Position numbers and translations under genes: made by a program. DNA of 64,000 bases, taken from assembly GCF_039542035.1 (NCBI RefSeq), contig NZ_BAABHJ010000030.1:1-64000 (forward strand), in the 5' to 3' direction. The notes under the pieces were generated by a model. The model had not been told where the DNA came from. It saw only the letters and a program-made list of their open reading frames with translations, and made no database searches. Shown piece by piece: positions 9,173 through 16,937 of this stretch. Origin of the DNA: Actinoallomurus liliacearum. GTDB lineage: Bacteria; Actinomycetota; Actinomycetes; Streptosporangiales; Streptosporangiaceae. How positions within the stretch are numbered: the stretch's first letter is position 1; the number at the start of each line of letters is the position of its first letter.

Positions 9173-10537
9173 GTGCTGCGACTGGCCTTCGGGCAGATCC
9201 GGACCCGGCCCGCGACGTTCGCCGGGCTCGCCACGGCCCTGTTCATGGCGGTGACCGCGATCACCCTGTTCGGGTCGCTGATCGCTGCGAGCGTCGTCTC
9301 TCCCCCGGCGTACGCGGGGCAGCCCGGTCTCGTGATCATCGGCGGGGCGTTCGGGGAGATCGCCGTCCTGGTGGCCCTGTTCGTGGTGGTCAACACCCTC
9401 GGCTTCGCGATCCGCCAGCAGCATCGGGATCTGGCGCTCCTGCGCACCGTGGCGGCCACCCCCCGGCAGGTCCGCGGGCTGGTGCGCCGGCAGGTACTGA
9501 TCGTGGTCCTCCTCGTCAGCCCGGCCGGCTGGGCGGCCGGGGCGCTGGGGGCCCACCGTCTGCTCGGCGCGCTCGTGGACCGGGACCTGGTGCCGGCCGG
9601 AAGCCGGATCCCGTTCACTCCGGTACCCGCCGCGGCCGCCTCGGTGATCGCGCTCCTCCTCGGCATGCTGTCGGCCGTGGTCGCCGCCCGCCCGGTCTGC
9701 CGCGTCGCCCCGGCCGTCGCGCTCGGGGAGAGCGTCGGCGGCGACCGGCGATTCGGACCGATCCGCACGCCCGCCGGGTTCCTCGCACTCGCCGGCGGAG
9801 GCGGTCTCTGCCTCGCCGTCGCCCGGCAGCCCCCGGACAAGGCCGGGCAGGGCGCGCTGCTGGCCACGCTGGTCCTCATGGTGGCGGTCGCGCTCCTCGG
9901 ACCGCTGTTCACCGTGGCCGTCGTCACGGTCCTCGGCCTGTCCGTACGGGTCGTCGCCCCCCGCTCGGGCCGGCTCGCCGACGCGAACCTGCGCGGGTAC
10001 GCCGCCCGGCTGTCGTCGGCCGTGGTCCCCCTGGCGCTGCTGACCGCGCTGGCGTGCGCGTTCCTGTCCCTCGGCGATACGGTCAAGGACGCCGCCCACC
10101 ACCTCTCGGGAACGGAGCTGACCTCGGTGAACTCCGCCGGCGACGTCTGGCTCCGCCAGGTCGAGCTGACCATCCTCGTCTGCTTCGGCGGCGTGTCGAC
10201 GGTCAACACCCTGGCGGCGCTGACCGCCGCGCGGCGCCGCGAGTTCGCGCTGCTGACTCTGGTCGGCGCGACCCGCCGGCAGCTCGCGTCGATGCTCTGC
10301 GCCGAGTGTCTGCTGATCACGGCGGTGGGCACGCTCACCGGCACGGCCGTCGCGGGGGTCAGCGTGAGCTCGTTCAGCGTGACCCTGCCGGGATCCCCGC
10401 TCCCGTCGATGCACCCGGCGGGCTATGGATCGATCGCGGCGGGTGTGGCGGCGCTGGCCGCGCTCGGCATCCTCCTCACCGGGCTGCGGGCGACCTCCGG
10501 GCCGGCCACGGAGACGGTCGCGGGGCAGCGTGGCTGA
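9173..10537 (+). CDS. FtsX-like ABC transporter permease
   Basis: 454 residues with GTG start 9173, one base after the ATPase stop. Two FtsX-type modules are visible. Each has a hydrophobic stretch followed by the cytoplasmic motif LALLRTVAATPRQVR (about residue 85-99) or FALLTLVGATRRQLA (about 358-372). About eight membrane segments are expected. There is no large extracytoplasmic domain, unlike MacB, which fits the small actinobacterial two-component exporters. The 3' end overlaps the histidine kinase start by 8 bases, linking exporter and sensor. Confidence 0.88.
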   Translation: MLRLAFGQIRTRPATFAGLATALFMAVTAITLFGSLIAASVVSPPAYAGQPGLVIIGGAFGEIAVLVALFVVVNTLGFAIRQQHRDLALLRTVAATPRQVRGLVRRQVLIVVLLVSPAGWAAGALGAHRLLGALVDRDLVPAGSRIPFTPVPAAAASVIALLLGMLSAVVAARPVCRVAPAVALGESVGGDRRFGPIRTPAGFLALAGGGGLCLAVARQPPDKAGQGALLATLVLMVAVALLGPLFTVAVVTVLGLSVRVVAPRSGRLADANLRGYAARLSSAVVPLALLTALACAFLSLGDTVKDAAHHLSGTELTSVNSAGDVWLRQVELTILVCFGGVSTVNTLAALTAARRREFALLTLVGATRRQLASMLCAECLLITAVGTLTGTAVAGVSVSSFSVTLPGSPLPSMHPAGYGSIAAGVAALAALGILLTGLRATSGPATETVAGQRG

Positions 10538-11915
10538 CCACTCGGGCGGCCCCGCCGGGCTCCGGCGCGCCGCCGACCCGGAGGAGGCCCGACGGGCGGG
10601 ACGGTTCCGGCCCCGCTTTCCCCGGTTCCGGCCCCGCCTGTCCCGATCCCGGCCCAGCGAGCCCCGGGTCCGGCCTCGCCTGTCCCGGTTCCGGCCCCCT
10701 CTGCCTCGGCCCGCCGTGCGGCCCGGCGAGGTCGTTTTCGCCGTCGCGGGGCTGCCGGCGGCCGTCGCCGGTGCCGTCTTCGTCTTCGCCATGCTGTACG
10801 CGGGCACGCTTCTGGCGGTGACCCTCATCGGGCTTCCGCTCGTCGCGGCGGGCCTGCGCGGCGCCCGGGTGCTCGGCGGACTGCACCGCCGCGCCGTCGC
10901 CGGGCTCCTCGGCGAGGACGTGCCCGGCCCCGAGCCGGTGCCGCCCGCGCCCGGAGTGCTCGGCTGGATCCGCGCCGGGCTCACCGACCCGTCGGGCTGG
11001 CGGGCCCTGCTGTACCTGGTCCTCCGCCTCCCGGCCGGCCTGGCGGCCTTCCTGGTCGCGGTCGTGCTGCCGGCCACCGCGGTGTGGCTGATCGGCTTCC
11101 CCGTGCTCGTTCATGTGCTCGCCCCGCATGACCGGGCCGTCCCCTGGTGGGCGAGCGTCGCCGGCCCGTCGCTCGGGCTCGTCCTGCTGGCGGCCGTCCC
11201 CGCCGCCATTCGCAGGGCGAGCGGGCTGAACCGCCGGCTGGCCCGGCTCCTGCTCGGCCCGACGTCCGGGCAGCGGCGGATGCGCGCGCTCGAACGGTCA
11301 CGGCACGCGCTGGCCGCCGAGAACACCGAGGCCCTGCGCTCGATCGAACGCGATCTGCACGACGGAACGCAGGCCGAGCTGGTCGCCATCGCCATGACCC
11401 TCTCGTTGGCCGACGACGCGCTCGGCGCACGCCCGGATCCGGCGCCGGACCGGCTGTCCGTCCTTCTCGCCCGGGCGCGGACCCAGACCGACGACGCCAT
11501 CGCGGGGCTGCGGCGGATCACCCGTGGCATCAATCCGGTTCCGCTCGACGCGGGTCTCGGCGCCGCCCTCCGCTCCCTGGCCATGGGCAGCCCGGTCCCC
11601 GCCGGCCTGCGCCTGGACCTGCGCGAACGCCCGGATCCGGCGATCGAGCGCGTGGTGTACTTCTGCGCGGCCGAGCTCCTGACCAACGTCGCCAGGCACA
11701 GTGGGGCGGACACCGCCACCGTCGAGGTCGTCGCCGCTCACGGCCGGGTCCGGCTGGTCGTGACCGACGACGGACGGGGTGGCGCGTTCCCGGACGGCGG
11801 GAGCGGGCTGACCGGCCTGGGCCGGCGGGTGGAGGCCGTGGGCGGAACGATCCGGATCATCAGCCCCGAGGGCGGCCCCACGACCGTCGTCGCCGACCTG
11901 CCGAGCACGGTGTGA
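10530..11915 (+). CDS. Sensor histidine kinase, NarL/DesK type (HisKA_3)
   Basis: 461 residues from GTG 10530, which overlaps the permease stop. The first 60 residues contain a Pro/Arg-rich heptad repeat. A membrane sensor region (about 70-240) follows. The dimerisation motif RDLHDGTQAEL has phospho-acceptor H277, and the HATPase domain carries AAELLTNVARHS, VTDDGRGG and GLTGLGRRVEAVGG. The kinase probably senses a membrane-active compound handled by the exporter encoded just upstream. Its natural partner is the NarL-type regulator encoded convergently immediately downstream. The order exporter-kinase with a convergent regulator is unusual, because most such pairs are co-transcribed. Confidence 0.88.
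   Translation: MADHSGGPAGLRRAADPEEARRAGRFRPRFPRFRPRLSRSRPSEPRVRPRLSRFRPPLPRPAVRPGEVVFAVAGLPAAVAGAVFVFAMLYAGTLLAVTLIGLPLVAAGLRGARVLGGLHRRAVAGLLGEDVPGPEPVPPAPGVLGWIRAGLTDPSGWRALLYLVLRLPAGLAAFLVAVVLPATAVWLIGFPVLVHVLAPHDRAVPWWASVAGPSLGLVLLAAVPAAIRRASGLNRRLARLLLGPTSGQRRMRALERSRHALAAENTEALRSIERDLHDGTQAELVAIAMTLSLADDALGARPDPAPDRLSVLLARARTQTDDAIAGLRRITRGINPVPLDAGLGAALRSLAMGSPVPAGLRLDLRERPDPAIERVVYFCAAELLTNVARHSGADTATVEVVAAHGRVRLVVTDDGRGGAFPDGGSGLTGLGRRVEAVGGTIRIISPEGGPTTVVADLPSTV
10602..10706 (+). repeat. 21-bp tandem repeat inside the kinase gene (5 units)
   Basis: Five consecutive 21-bp units (10602-10622, 10623-10643, 10644-10664, 10665-10685, 10686-10706) encode the heptads RFRPRFP, RFRPRLS, RSRPSEP, RVRPRLS and RFRPPLP. 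They form a basic, proline-rich cytoplasmic N-terminal arm in front of the first membrane segment of the kinase. Confidence 0.85.
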
Positions 11916-11969
11916 GCGTCGGTCGCACAGTGTGACCGCGTCACCGGCACGACGTCGGAGCCGCCTGGA

Positions 11970-12644
11970 TCACGCGCCGCTTCCGGTCTCGGTCAGGTAG
12001 GTGAGCACCGCCTTGACCCGGCGATTGTCGGTCTCGGTCGGAGGCAGGTCGAACTTCATGAAGATCGCGGCCGCGTGCTTCTCCACCGCGCGCTCCGTGA
12101 CCACCAGGCGCTGGGCGATAGACCGGTTCGAGTGCCCCTGCGCCATGAGGTCGAGCACCTCCCGCTCCCTCGGCGTGAGCGAGTCGATCCGGTTCCGCCG
12201 GGTACCGTCCCGCAGCAGCCCGGTGACGATCTCCGGATCGAGAACCGTTCCGCCCGTGGCCACCCGGTGCAGGGCATCGACCAGCTCGGCGGTGCGGGCC
12301 ACCCGTTCCTTGAGCAGGTAGCCCACTCCGGCGGCACCGGCCGACAGCAGCCGCTCCGCCAGGATCGCCTCCACATGCTGGGAGAAGACGAGGATGCCGA
12401 CCTCCGGCCAACGTTTGCGGAGCTCAAGGGCGGCACGGATGCCCTCGTCGGTGTGCGAGGGCGGCATCCGGATGTCCACGACGGCGACGTCGGGGCCGTG
12501 CTCGGCGACCGCCGCCAGCAGGTCCTCAGCGGTGCCGACCGCCGCGACGACCACGCATCCCCGCGCGGACAGCAGTTCCGACATGCCGTCACGCAGGACG
12601 ACCGAGTCCTCGGCCAGCACCACCCGCAGCGAACGTTCCGTCAT
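11970..12644 (-). CDS. Response regulator, NarL/LuxR family
   Basis: 224 residues from ATG 12644; ATG codons at 12653 and 12656 are alternatives, and none has a strong ribosome site. The receiver domain (1-120) has acidic pocket AED at 11-13, phospho-acceptor D57 in VVDIRMP, and K near LLKERVA. The C-terminal LuxR-type HTH contains LTPREREVLDLMAQGHSNRSI, written here in parts as LTPREREVLDL and GHSNRSIAQRL. It is convergent with the kinase ending at 11915, only 54 bases away, so a functional pair on separate transcripts is likely. Confidence 0.9.
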   Translation of the reverse strand: MTERSLRVVLAEDSVVLRDGMSELLSARGCVVVAAVGTAEDLLAAVAEHGPDVAVVDIRMPPSHTDEGIRAALELRKRWPEVGILVFSQHVEAILAERLLSAGAAGVGYLLKERVARTAELVDALHRVATGGTVLDPEIVTGLLRDGTRRNRIDSLTPREREVLDLMAQGHSNRSIAQRLVVTERAVEKHAAAIFMKFDLPPTETDNRRVKAVLTYLTETGSGA

Positions 12645-12694
12645 GCACGTCATCATGCCGCCGTCCGAGCGTTCCCAGCGCCATCGGGACCGCT

Positions 12695-13594
12695 TCAGCC
12701 GACGTAGCGGCGGGCGGGGGAGGTGCGCTGGGGCCTCTCCAGCAGCCGCAGGGCCCGCTCGACGTGATGGGGGACCGGCCGCCGTTCCCGGATCACCCAC
12801 GGCAGGCCGCCGAGGGCCTCGGCGACCGCCGACACGCTCGTACGGTCCCGGGGCACCGAGCGCAGCACGGTCAGCGTCCTGCGGACGGCCGACCGGACCG
12901 GGCGGCGCAGCCAGGTCGTCCAGAGCGTGTTGCGGATGCCGACCCGGCGCCGTTCGCGGGGATCGCGGGCGGCCGACGCGGCGTGGTGCACGACGACGTC
13001 CTCGGCCCAGCACATCCACCAGCCCCGGGTCGCCAGGTCCATGCCGAGCAGTTCCTCCTCCCCGCCCAGCACCAGCCGCGGCGAGAACCCGCCGACCTCG
13101 CGGAACGCCTCGACCCGGATCATCGACGCGCCCGCCAGGATGCTCATCAGCGCGGGGCCCGGCATCCAGCCGGGGGCGGGCACCGGCGAGTGCCGCAGCT
13201 CCGGGGTGATGGGATCCTCCTCCAGCCCCGGCTCGACCAGGATCAGGCCGGTGACCGTCGCCAGCCGGGGATACCGGTCGAGCAGGTCCGCCGCGCGCCC
13301 CAGCGCGCCCGGCTCCCACCAGGTGTCGTCGTCGCAGAAGGCGACGTACGGGGTGGACACGTCCTCGACGGCGAGGTTGCGGGCGACGGCGCCCAGGTTG
13401 CGCGCCGACCGGATCAGCCGGACCCGCGGGTACGCGTCGGCGACGGTCTCCGAAGTGCCGTCGGACGAGGCGTTGTCGACGACGATGATCTGTGGGCGTT
13501 CGGGCAGCCGGGTCATGAGGTCGAGGGTCCGCAGCAGTTCGGGCCGGCGGTCCCGGGTCATGATCACCACGGCGACCCGCGGATCCGGGCTCAC
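12695..13594 (-). CDS. Glycosyltransferase family 2
   Basis: 299 residues from GTG 13594, overlapping the stop of the upstream GT2 gene as GTGA. GT-A fold motifs: VAVVIMTRDRRPELLRTL at the N-terminus, VVDNASSDGT, the metal-binding CDDDTWWEP (DxD), and the acceptor-site GGEEELLGMDLA. No membrane segment is evident. It is closely related to the preceding gene, and the two look like a tandem duplication that has diverged. Likely role is transfer to a surface or secreted glycan; substrate unknown. Confidence 0.87.
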   Translation of the reverse strand: MSPDPRVAVVIMTRDRRPELLRTLDLMTRLPERPQIIVVDNASSDGTSETVADAYPRVRLIRSARNLGAVARNLAVEDVSTPYVAFCDDDTWWEPGALGRAADLLDRYPRLATVTGLILVEPGLEEDPITPELRHSPVPAPGWMPGPALMSILAGASMIRVEAFREVGGFSPRLVLGGEEELLGMDLATRGWWMCWAEDVVVHHAASAARDPRERRRVGIRNTLWTTWLRRPVRSAVRRTLTVLRSVPRDRTSVSAVAEALGGLPWVIRERRPVPHHVERALRLLERPQRTSPARRYVG

Positions 13595-14457
13595 CGGGCC
13601 TCCCCGGCCAGCCGGCGGATGCCGCCCTCGACGGCCGCCGGGACGGGCCGTCGCGCGACCAGCGCCGACGGCAGGCGCACGGCGGCGCCCGCGAGGGCCG
13701 CGCGCGAGTCGCCGTCCCGCAGCGCCCGCGCCCCCAGCCGCGCGGTCTCCCGCACCGCCACCAGGCCGGGACGGCGCATCCAGGTCGTGAGCACCGTGTT
13801 GCGCAGCTCGCTGCGACGGCGCCGGCGGGACGGCAGCCGGTCGGCCGACGGCTCGTGCACCGCGACGACCTCCGGGACGTGGCACAGCCCCCAGCCCGCG
13901 GCGGCCAGGTCGTAGGACAGCAGGCGCTCCTCGCCGACGAAGAACAGCAGCGGGCTGAACCCGCCGACGTCGAGGAACGCCCGCCGGCGGACGATCGAGG
14001 CGCACGCCAGGAACCCCAGGACCGGCGGGCCGGGCAGGTCGGGATCGGGCGGGAGCGGCGACTCGGCCATCGCCGCGTTGATCGGGTCGGGCTCGCGTTC
14101 GGGCCCGACGAGGGTGTGCGCCGCGATCAGGCCGAGGCGCGGATGGGCGTCGAACAGGTCGGCGGCGCGGGTCAGCGCCCCCGGCTCCCACCACGAGTCG
14201 TCATCGCTGAACGCGACGTACGGGGTGCGGGCCAGATGGACGCCGACGTTGCGGGCCGCGGCCCCCCGGTTGCGGCCCAGCGGCACGATCCGCACGCCGG
14301 GGTGATCGGCCGCCACCGCGGTCGCGGTGCCGTCCTCCGAGCCGTTGTCGACCACCGCGATGACCGGCCGGTCCGGCAGGGCCGCCAGCCGGTCGAGGGT
14401 GCGCAGCAGCTCCGATCGCCTGTTCCTGGTGGCGATCACGACGGTGACACGGCTCAC
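13591..14457 (-). CDS. Glycosyltransferase family 2 (tandem paralogue)
   Basis: 288 residues, ATG 14457. Same architecture as its neighbour: VTVVIATRNRRSELLRTL, VVDNGSEDGT, the DxD motif SDDDSWWEP, and VGEERLLSYDLAA before the C-terminal helical part. First gene of a two-gene operon with coupled translation. The upstream 215 bases (14458-14672) hold the divergent promoter region shared with the hemerythrin operon. Confidence 0.87.
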   Translation of the reverse strand: MSRVTVVIATRNRRSELLRTLDRLAALPDRPVIAVVDNGSEDGTATAVAADHPGVRIVPLGRNRGAAARNVGVHLARTPYVAFSDDDSWWEPGALTRAADLFDAHPRLGLIAAHTLVGPEREPDPINAAMAESPLPPDPDLPGPPVLGFLACASIVRRRAFLDVGGFSPLLFFVGEERLLSYDLAAAGWGLCHVPEVVAVHEPSADRLPSRRRRRSELRNTVLTTWMRRPGLVAVRETARLGARALRDGDSRAALAGAAVRLPSALVARRPVPAAVEGGIRRLAGEAR

Positions 14458-14615
14458 CGATCGACCTCCCCGTGGTCCGAGTAACCGGTCGACTACCCGC
14501 CGACGGAGCGCCGAAATCCTCGGCCCGAGGAGCCCTCGCCGAGCGCCCCGCGGAGCCCACGCCGAGCGGCCCGCGAGGGCCGCGCGAGCGGTACGCCGCC
14601 GGGGCGGCCGATGGC

Positions 14616-14639
14616 GTTTTGAACCACCCGTCGCGGGCA
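14616..14639 (+). promoter_or_regulatory. Candidate SigB-type promoter for the hemerythrin operon
   Basis: GTTT at 14616-14619 and GGGCA at 14635-14639 with a 15-base spacer, 34 bases before the hemerythrin start. Actinobacterial general-stress sigma factors of the SigB/SigF group recognise GTTT-N14-16-GGGTA-like elements. A site of the same geometry occurs at 19924-19947. This is inference from pattern only. Confidence 0.4.
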
Positions 14640-14672
14640 GGGTGGGCGCGTCGGCACCATGGGGAGGGAACC

Positions 14673-15245
14673 ATGCCGAACGTTTTCGACGTACTTAGCA
14701 AAGACCACGTAGAGGTCGAACAGGCGCTCGCGGAGCTCGAATCGGGGCCCACGGCGGCGACCGGAGCCGACCCGGAGCAGAAGGAGATCCGCAAGAGGCT
14801 GGTCGAGCAGCTGATCATCGAGGAGTCCAAGCACGAGGCCGTCGAGGAGGAGTACTTCTGGCCGGCGGTCCGCGACAAGCTGCCCGACGGCGACCACCTC
14901 GCCGACGAGGCCACCGACCAGGAGCAGGCCGCCAAGCACATCCTCAACGATCTGCTGGACCTCGACCCCGACGATCCGAGGTTCGAGGACCGCCTCCGCA
15001 CGTTCACCGTCGACGGGCGCGAGCACATCGCCTACGAGGAGGAGCGCGTGTGGCCCCGCATGCGGGAGGCGCTCAGCGCGAAGGAGGCCGACGAGCTCGG
15101 CACCAAGGTCGAGGAGGGCAAGAAGCTGGCCCCGACGCGGCCGCATCCCAACACGCCGCCCAGGCCCGGCATCCTCAAGACGGTAGGGAAGGCGGCCGCC
15201 GTGGCGGACCGGGCCCGGGACGCGGTCACCGGGCTTGGCGATTGA
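14673..15245 (+). CDS. Hemerythrin-domain protein
   Basis: 190 residues, ATG 14673 with GGGGAGGG upstream. The HHE pattern is visible as KDHVEVEQAL (His near residue 12), ESKHEAVEEEYFWP (His plus Glu pair near 51-56) and DGREHIAYEEERVWPRM (His plus Glu near 113-118). This suggests a four-helix bundle that could bind a di-iron centre and O2, or act in iron or NO handling. The basic, proline-containing C-terminal 40 residues lie outside the domain. It heads a four-gene operon and is preceded by a candidate stress promoter. Confidence 0.85.
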   Translation: MPNVFDVLSKDHVEVEQALAELESGPTAATGADPEQKEIRKRLVEQLIIEESKHEAVEEEYFWPAVRDKLPDGDHLADEATDQEQAAKHILNDLLDLDPDDPRFEDRLRTFTVDGREHIAYEEERVWPRMREALSAKEADELGTKVEEGKKLAPTRPHPNTPPRPGILKTVGKAAAVADRARDAVTGLGD

Positions 15246-15278
15246 GCGCCCCGGACGCCGCCCGGAGGGTCCCGCGTC

Positions 15279-15866
15279 ATGAGTGACGTCGAGGCCGCAC
15301 CGGGCGAGCTGCTGAAGACTCTGCGGAAGGCCGCGGCGGCGCTGACCGACGCCGGGATCAAATTCGCGCTGACCGGCGGGTTCGCCGCGTACGCGCGCGG
15401 CGCCGCGCCGTCGACCCACGACGTCGACTTCGTGCTGACCGAGGACGAGGTCGAGGGTGCCCTCTCCGCCCTGGAATCCGTGGGGATGCGGCGCGTCGAG
15501 ATTCCCGAGGCATGGCTCGCCAAGGTCCATGACGACGGCCGTACGGTCGACCTGATCTTCCGGCCGTCGGGGCGGGCCGTGGACGCCGCGCTGCTCGCCC
15601 GCGCCGAGGAGCTGAACGTCGAGGCGGTCGCCATGCCGGTGCTGACCGCCACCGACCTGACGGTCCTGCGCCTTCTCGCGTTCGACGAGAAGGCCAGCGA
15701 CTTCGGGGGATACCTACCGGTGTCGCGGGCGCTGCGCGAGCAGGTGGACTGGCCGCGGGTGATCGCCGCCACGGCGGACTCCCCGTACGCCTACGCCTAC
15801 CTGACCCTGCTGCACCGCCTGCGCGTGATCGAGTACGGGCCGCCGTACGAAGGGAGTGACGGATGA
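15279..15866 (+). CDS. Nucleotidyltransferase-fold protein (AbiEii/MNT-like)
   Basis: 195 residues starting MSDVEAAPGELL. A nucleotidyltransferase motif is seen as ALTGGFAAYARG followed by THDVDFVLT (hDxDh pattern), with a third acidic position in RTVDLIFRP. Such proteins can be the transferase half of toxin-antitoxin or abortive-infection systems, or stand-alone enzymes of unknown substrate. No partner HEPN toxin is adjacent. The following BON gene overlaps by ATGA, so the role is more likely tied to this stress operon. Annotation as an antitoxin or toxin would be speculative. Confidence 0.7.
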   Translation: MSDVEAAPGELLKTLRKAAAALTDAGIKFALTGGFAAYARGAAPSTHDVDFVLTEDEVEGALSALESVGMRRVEIPEAWLAKVHDDGRTVDLIFRPSGRAVDAALLARAEELNVEAVAMPVLTATDLTVLRLLAFDEKASDFGGYLPVSRALREQVDWPRVIAATADSPYAYAYLTLLHRLRVIEYGPPYEGSDG

Positions 15867-16120
15867 CGCCCAGCGACCCGCCCCACTACCTCGCCGCCCG
15901 CATCAAGAGCCGCCTCGCCGAGGACGCCCGCACGGTCGAACTCGGCATCCAGGTCGACGTCCGTGGTGACGTCGTGTTCCTGCGCGGCCAGGTGGCGACT
16001 TCCCGGAGGCGGGAACTCATCGAGACGGTCGCCCGTGAGGCGGCCGGCGGAAGACGGATCTCCAACGATGTGACCGTCGTGGAGATTCGGCCCCCGAAAA
16101 CGGAGGAATCGCCCACATGA
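15863..16120 (+). CDS. BON-domain protein
   Basis: 85 residues. The BON pattern runs from IKSRLAEDARTVELGIQVDV through VVFLRGQVATSRRRELIE to NDVTVVE. BON domains bind phospholipid or other hydrophobic ligands and occur in osmotic-stress proteins; this copy has no signal peptide, so it is cytoplasmic. It overlaps both neighbours by ATGA (15863-15866 and 16117-16120), which fixes the start. Confidence 0.82.
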   Translation: MTPSDPPHYLAARIKSRLAEDARTVELGIQVDVRGDVVFLRGQVATSRRRELIETVAREAAGGRRISNDVTVVEIRPPKTEESPT

Positions 16121-16878
16121 TTCGTGTGGCCGCGGTCGGCGACATCCACGTCGGCGAGGATGTGCGCGGTCTGTACCGCAACCGACTGACCGGGATCGCC
16201 GATGACGCCGACGTCCTACTTGTTGCCGGCGATCTGACCCAGCACGGCACGGCGGAGGAGGGACGGATGGCCGCGGAGGAACTCCGCGACATCGGCGTCC
16301 CGGTCATCGCCGTGCTCGGCAACCACGACTACCACTCCGACGCGGAGACCGAGATCACGAAGGCGCTGAAGGACGCGGGGATCACCGTCCTCGAAGGCGA
16401 GTCAACGGTGATCGACTGCCATGGCAAGCGCCTCGGCGTCGCCGGCGCCAAGGGCTTCGGCGGCGGCTTCGCGGGCCGCTGCGGCTCCGACTTCGGCGAG
16501 CCGGAGATGAAGGCCTTCATTCGCCACACCAAGGCCACCGCGGCCAAGCTCGGCGAGGCACTGGGCGCGCTGGACGCGGACGCGCGCGTGGCCCTGACCC
16601 ACTACGCGCCGGTCAAGGACACCCTCACCGGCGAACCCCTCGAGATCTTCCCCTTCCTCGGCAGCTACCTGCTCGCCGAGGTGATCGACGGAGCGGGGAT
16701 CGACCTCGCCGTGCACGGGCACGCCCACCGCGGCGTGGAGAAGGGGATAACGCCGGGCGGGATCCCCGTGCGCAACACCGCCCTGCCGGTCATCGAGCGC
16801 GCCTACTCGGTGTACTGCGTCGGCGGCGTCGACGACGTCGAGTGCGCACCCGACGACACCGTCGGCGTGACCGCGTAA
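16117..16878 (+). CDS. Calcineurin-like metallophosphoesterase
   Basis: 253 residues with the full metal-site set: GDIHVGED (D9, H11), AGDLTQHG, GNHDYH, an Asn/His middle region and HGHAHRG near residue 205. Cytoplasmic phosphoesterase of unknown substrate; candidates are cyclic nucleotides, nucleotide phosphates or phosphoproteins. Last gene of the hemerythrin operon, followed at once by a strong terminator. Confidence 0.85.
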   Translation: MIRVAAVGDIHVGEDVRGLYRNRLTGIADDADVLLVAGDLTQHGTAEEGRMAAEELRDIGVPVIAVLGNHDYHSDAETEITKALKDAGITVLEGESTVIDCHGKRLGVAGAKGFGGGFAGRCGSDFGEPEMKAFIRHTKATAAKLGEALGALDADARVALTHYAPVKDTLTGEPLEIFPFLGSYLLAEVIDGAGIDLAVHGHAHRGVEKGITPGGIPVRNTALPVIERAYSVYCVGGVDDVECAPDDTVGVTA

Positions 16879-16888
16879 GACACGGGCG

Positions 16889-16919
16889 AGAGGTCCGCGT
16901 CCGGTGGGCGCGGACCTCT
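16889..16919. terminator. Bidirectional intrinsic terminator
   Basis: An 11-bp perfect stem (16889-16899 with 16909-16919) and a 9-base loop lie between the convergent phosphoesterase and catalase genes. There is little T-tract, as is usual in high-GC actinomycetes. Confidence 0.8.
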
Positions 16920-16937
16920 TCGACGTCCCGGCGCGGC

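Noticed and set aside
7135..10344. Very long minus-strand open frame (1069 codons) opposite the SARP and ABC transporter genes
   Set aside because: High-GC codon-position shadow. The plus-strand genes have clear domains; the minus-strand translation is Arg/Pro/Ala-rich without motifs.
15279..15866. AbiE-type toxin-antitoxin or abortive-infection system
   Set aside because: Only a nucleotidyltransferase-fold protein is present; no paired AbiEi or HEPN gene, and its neighbours form a stress operon.
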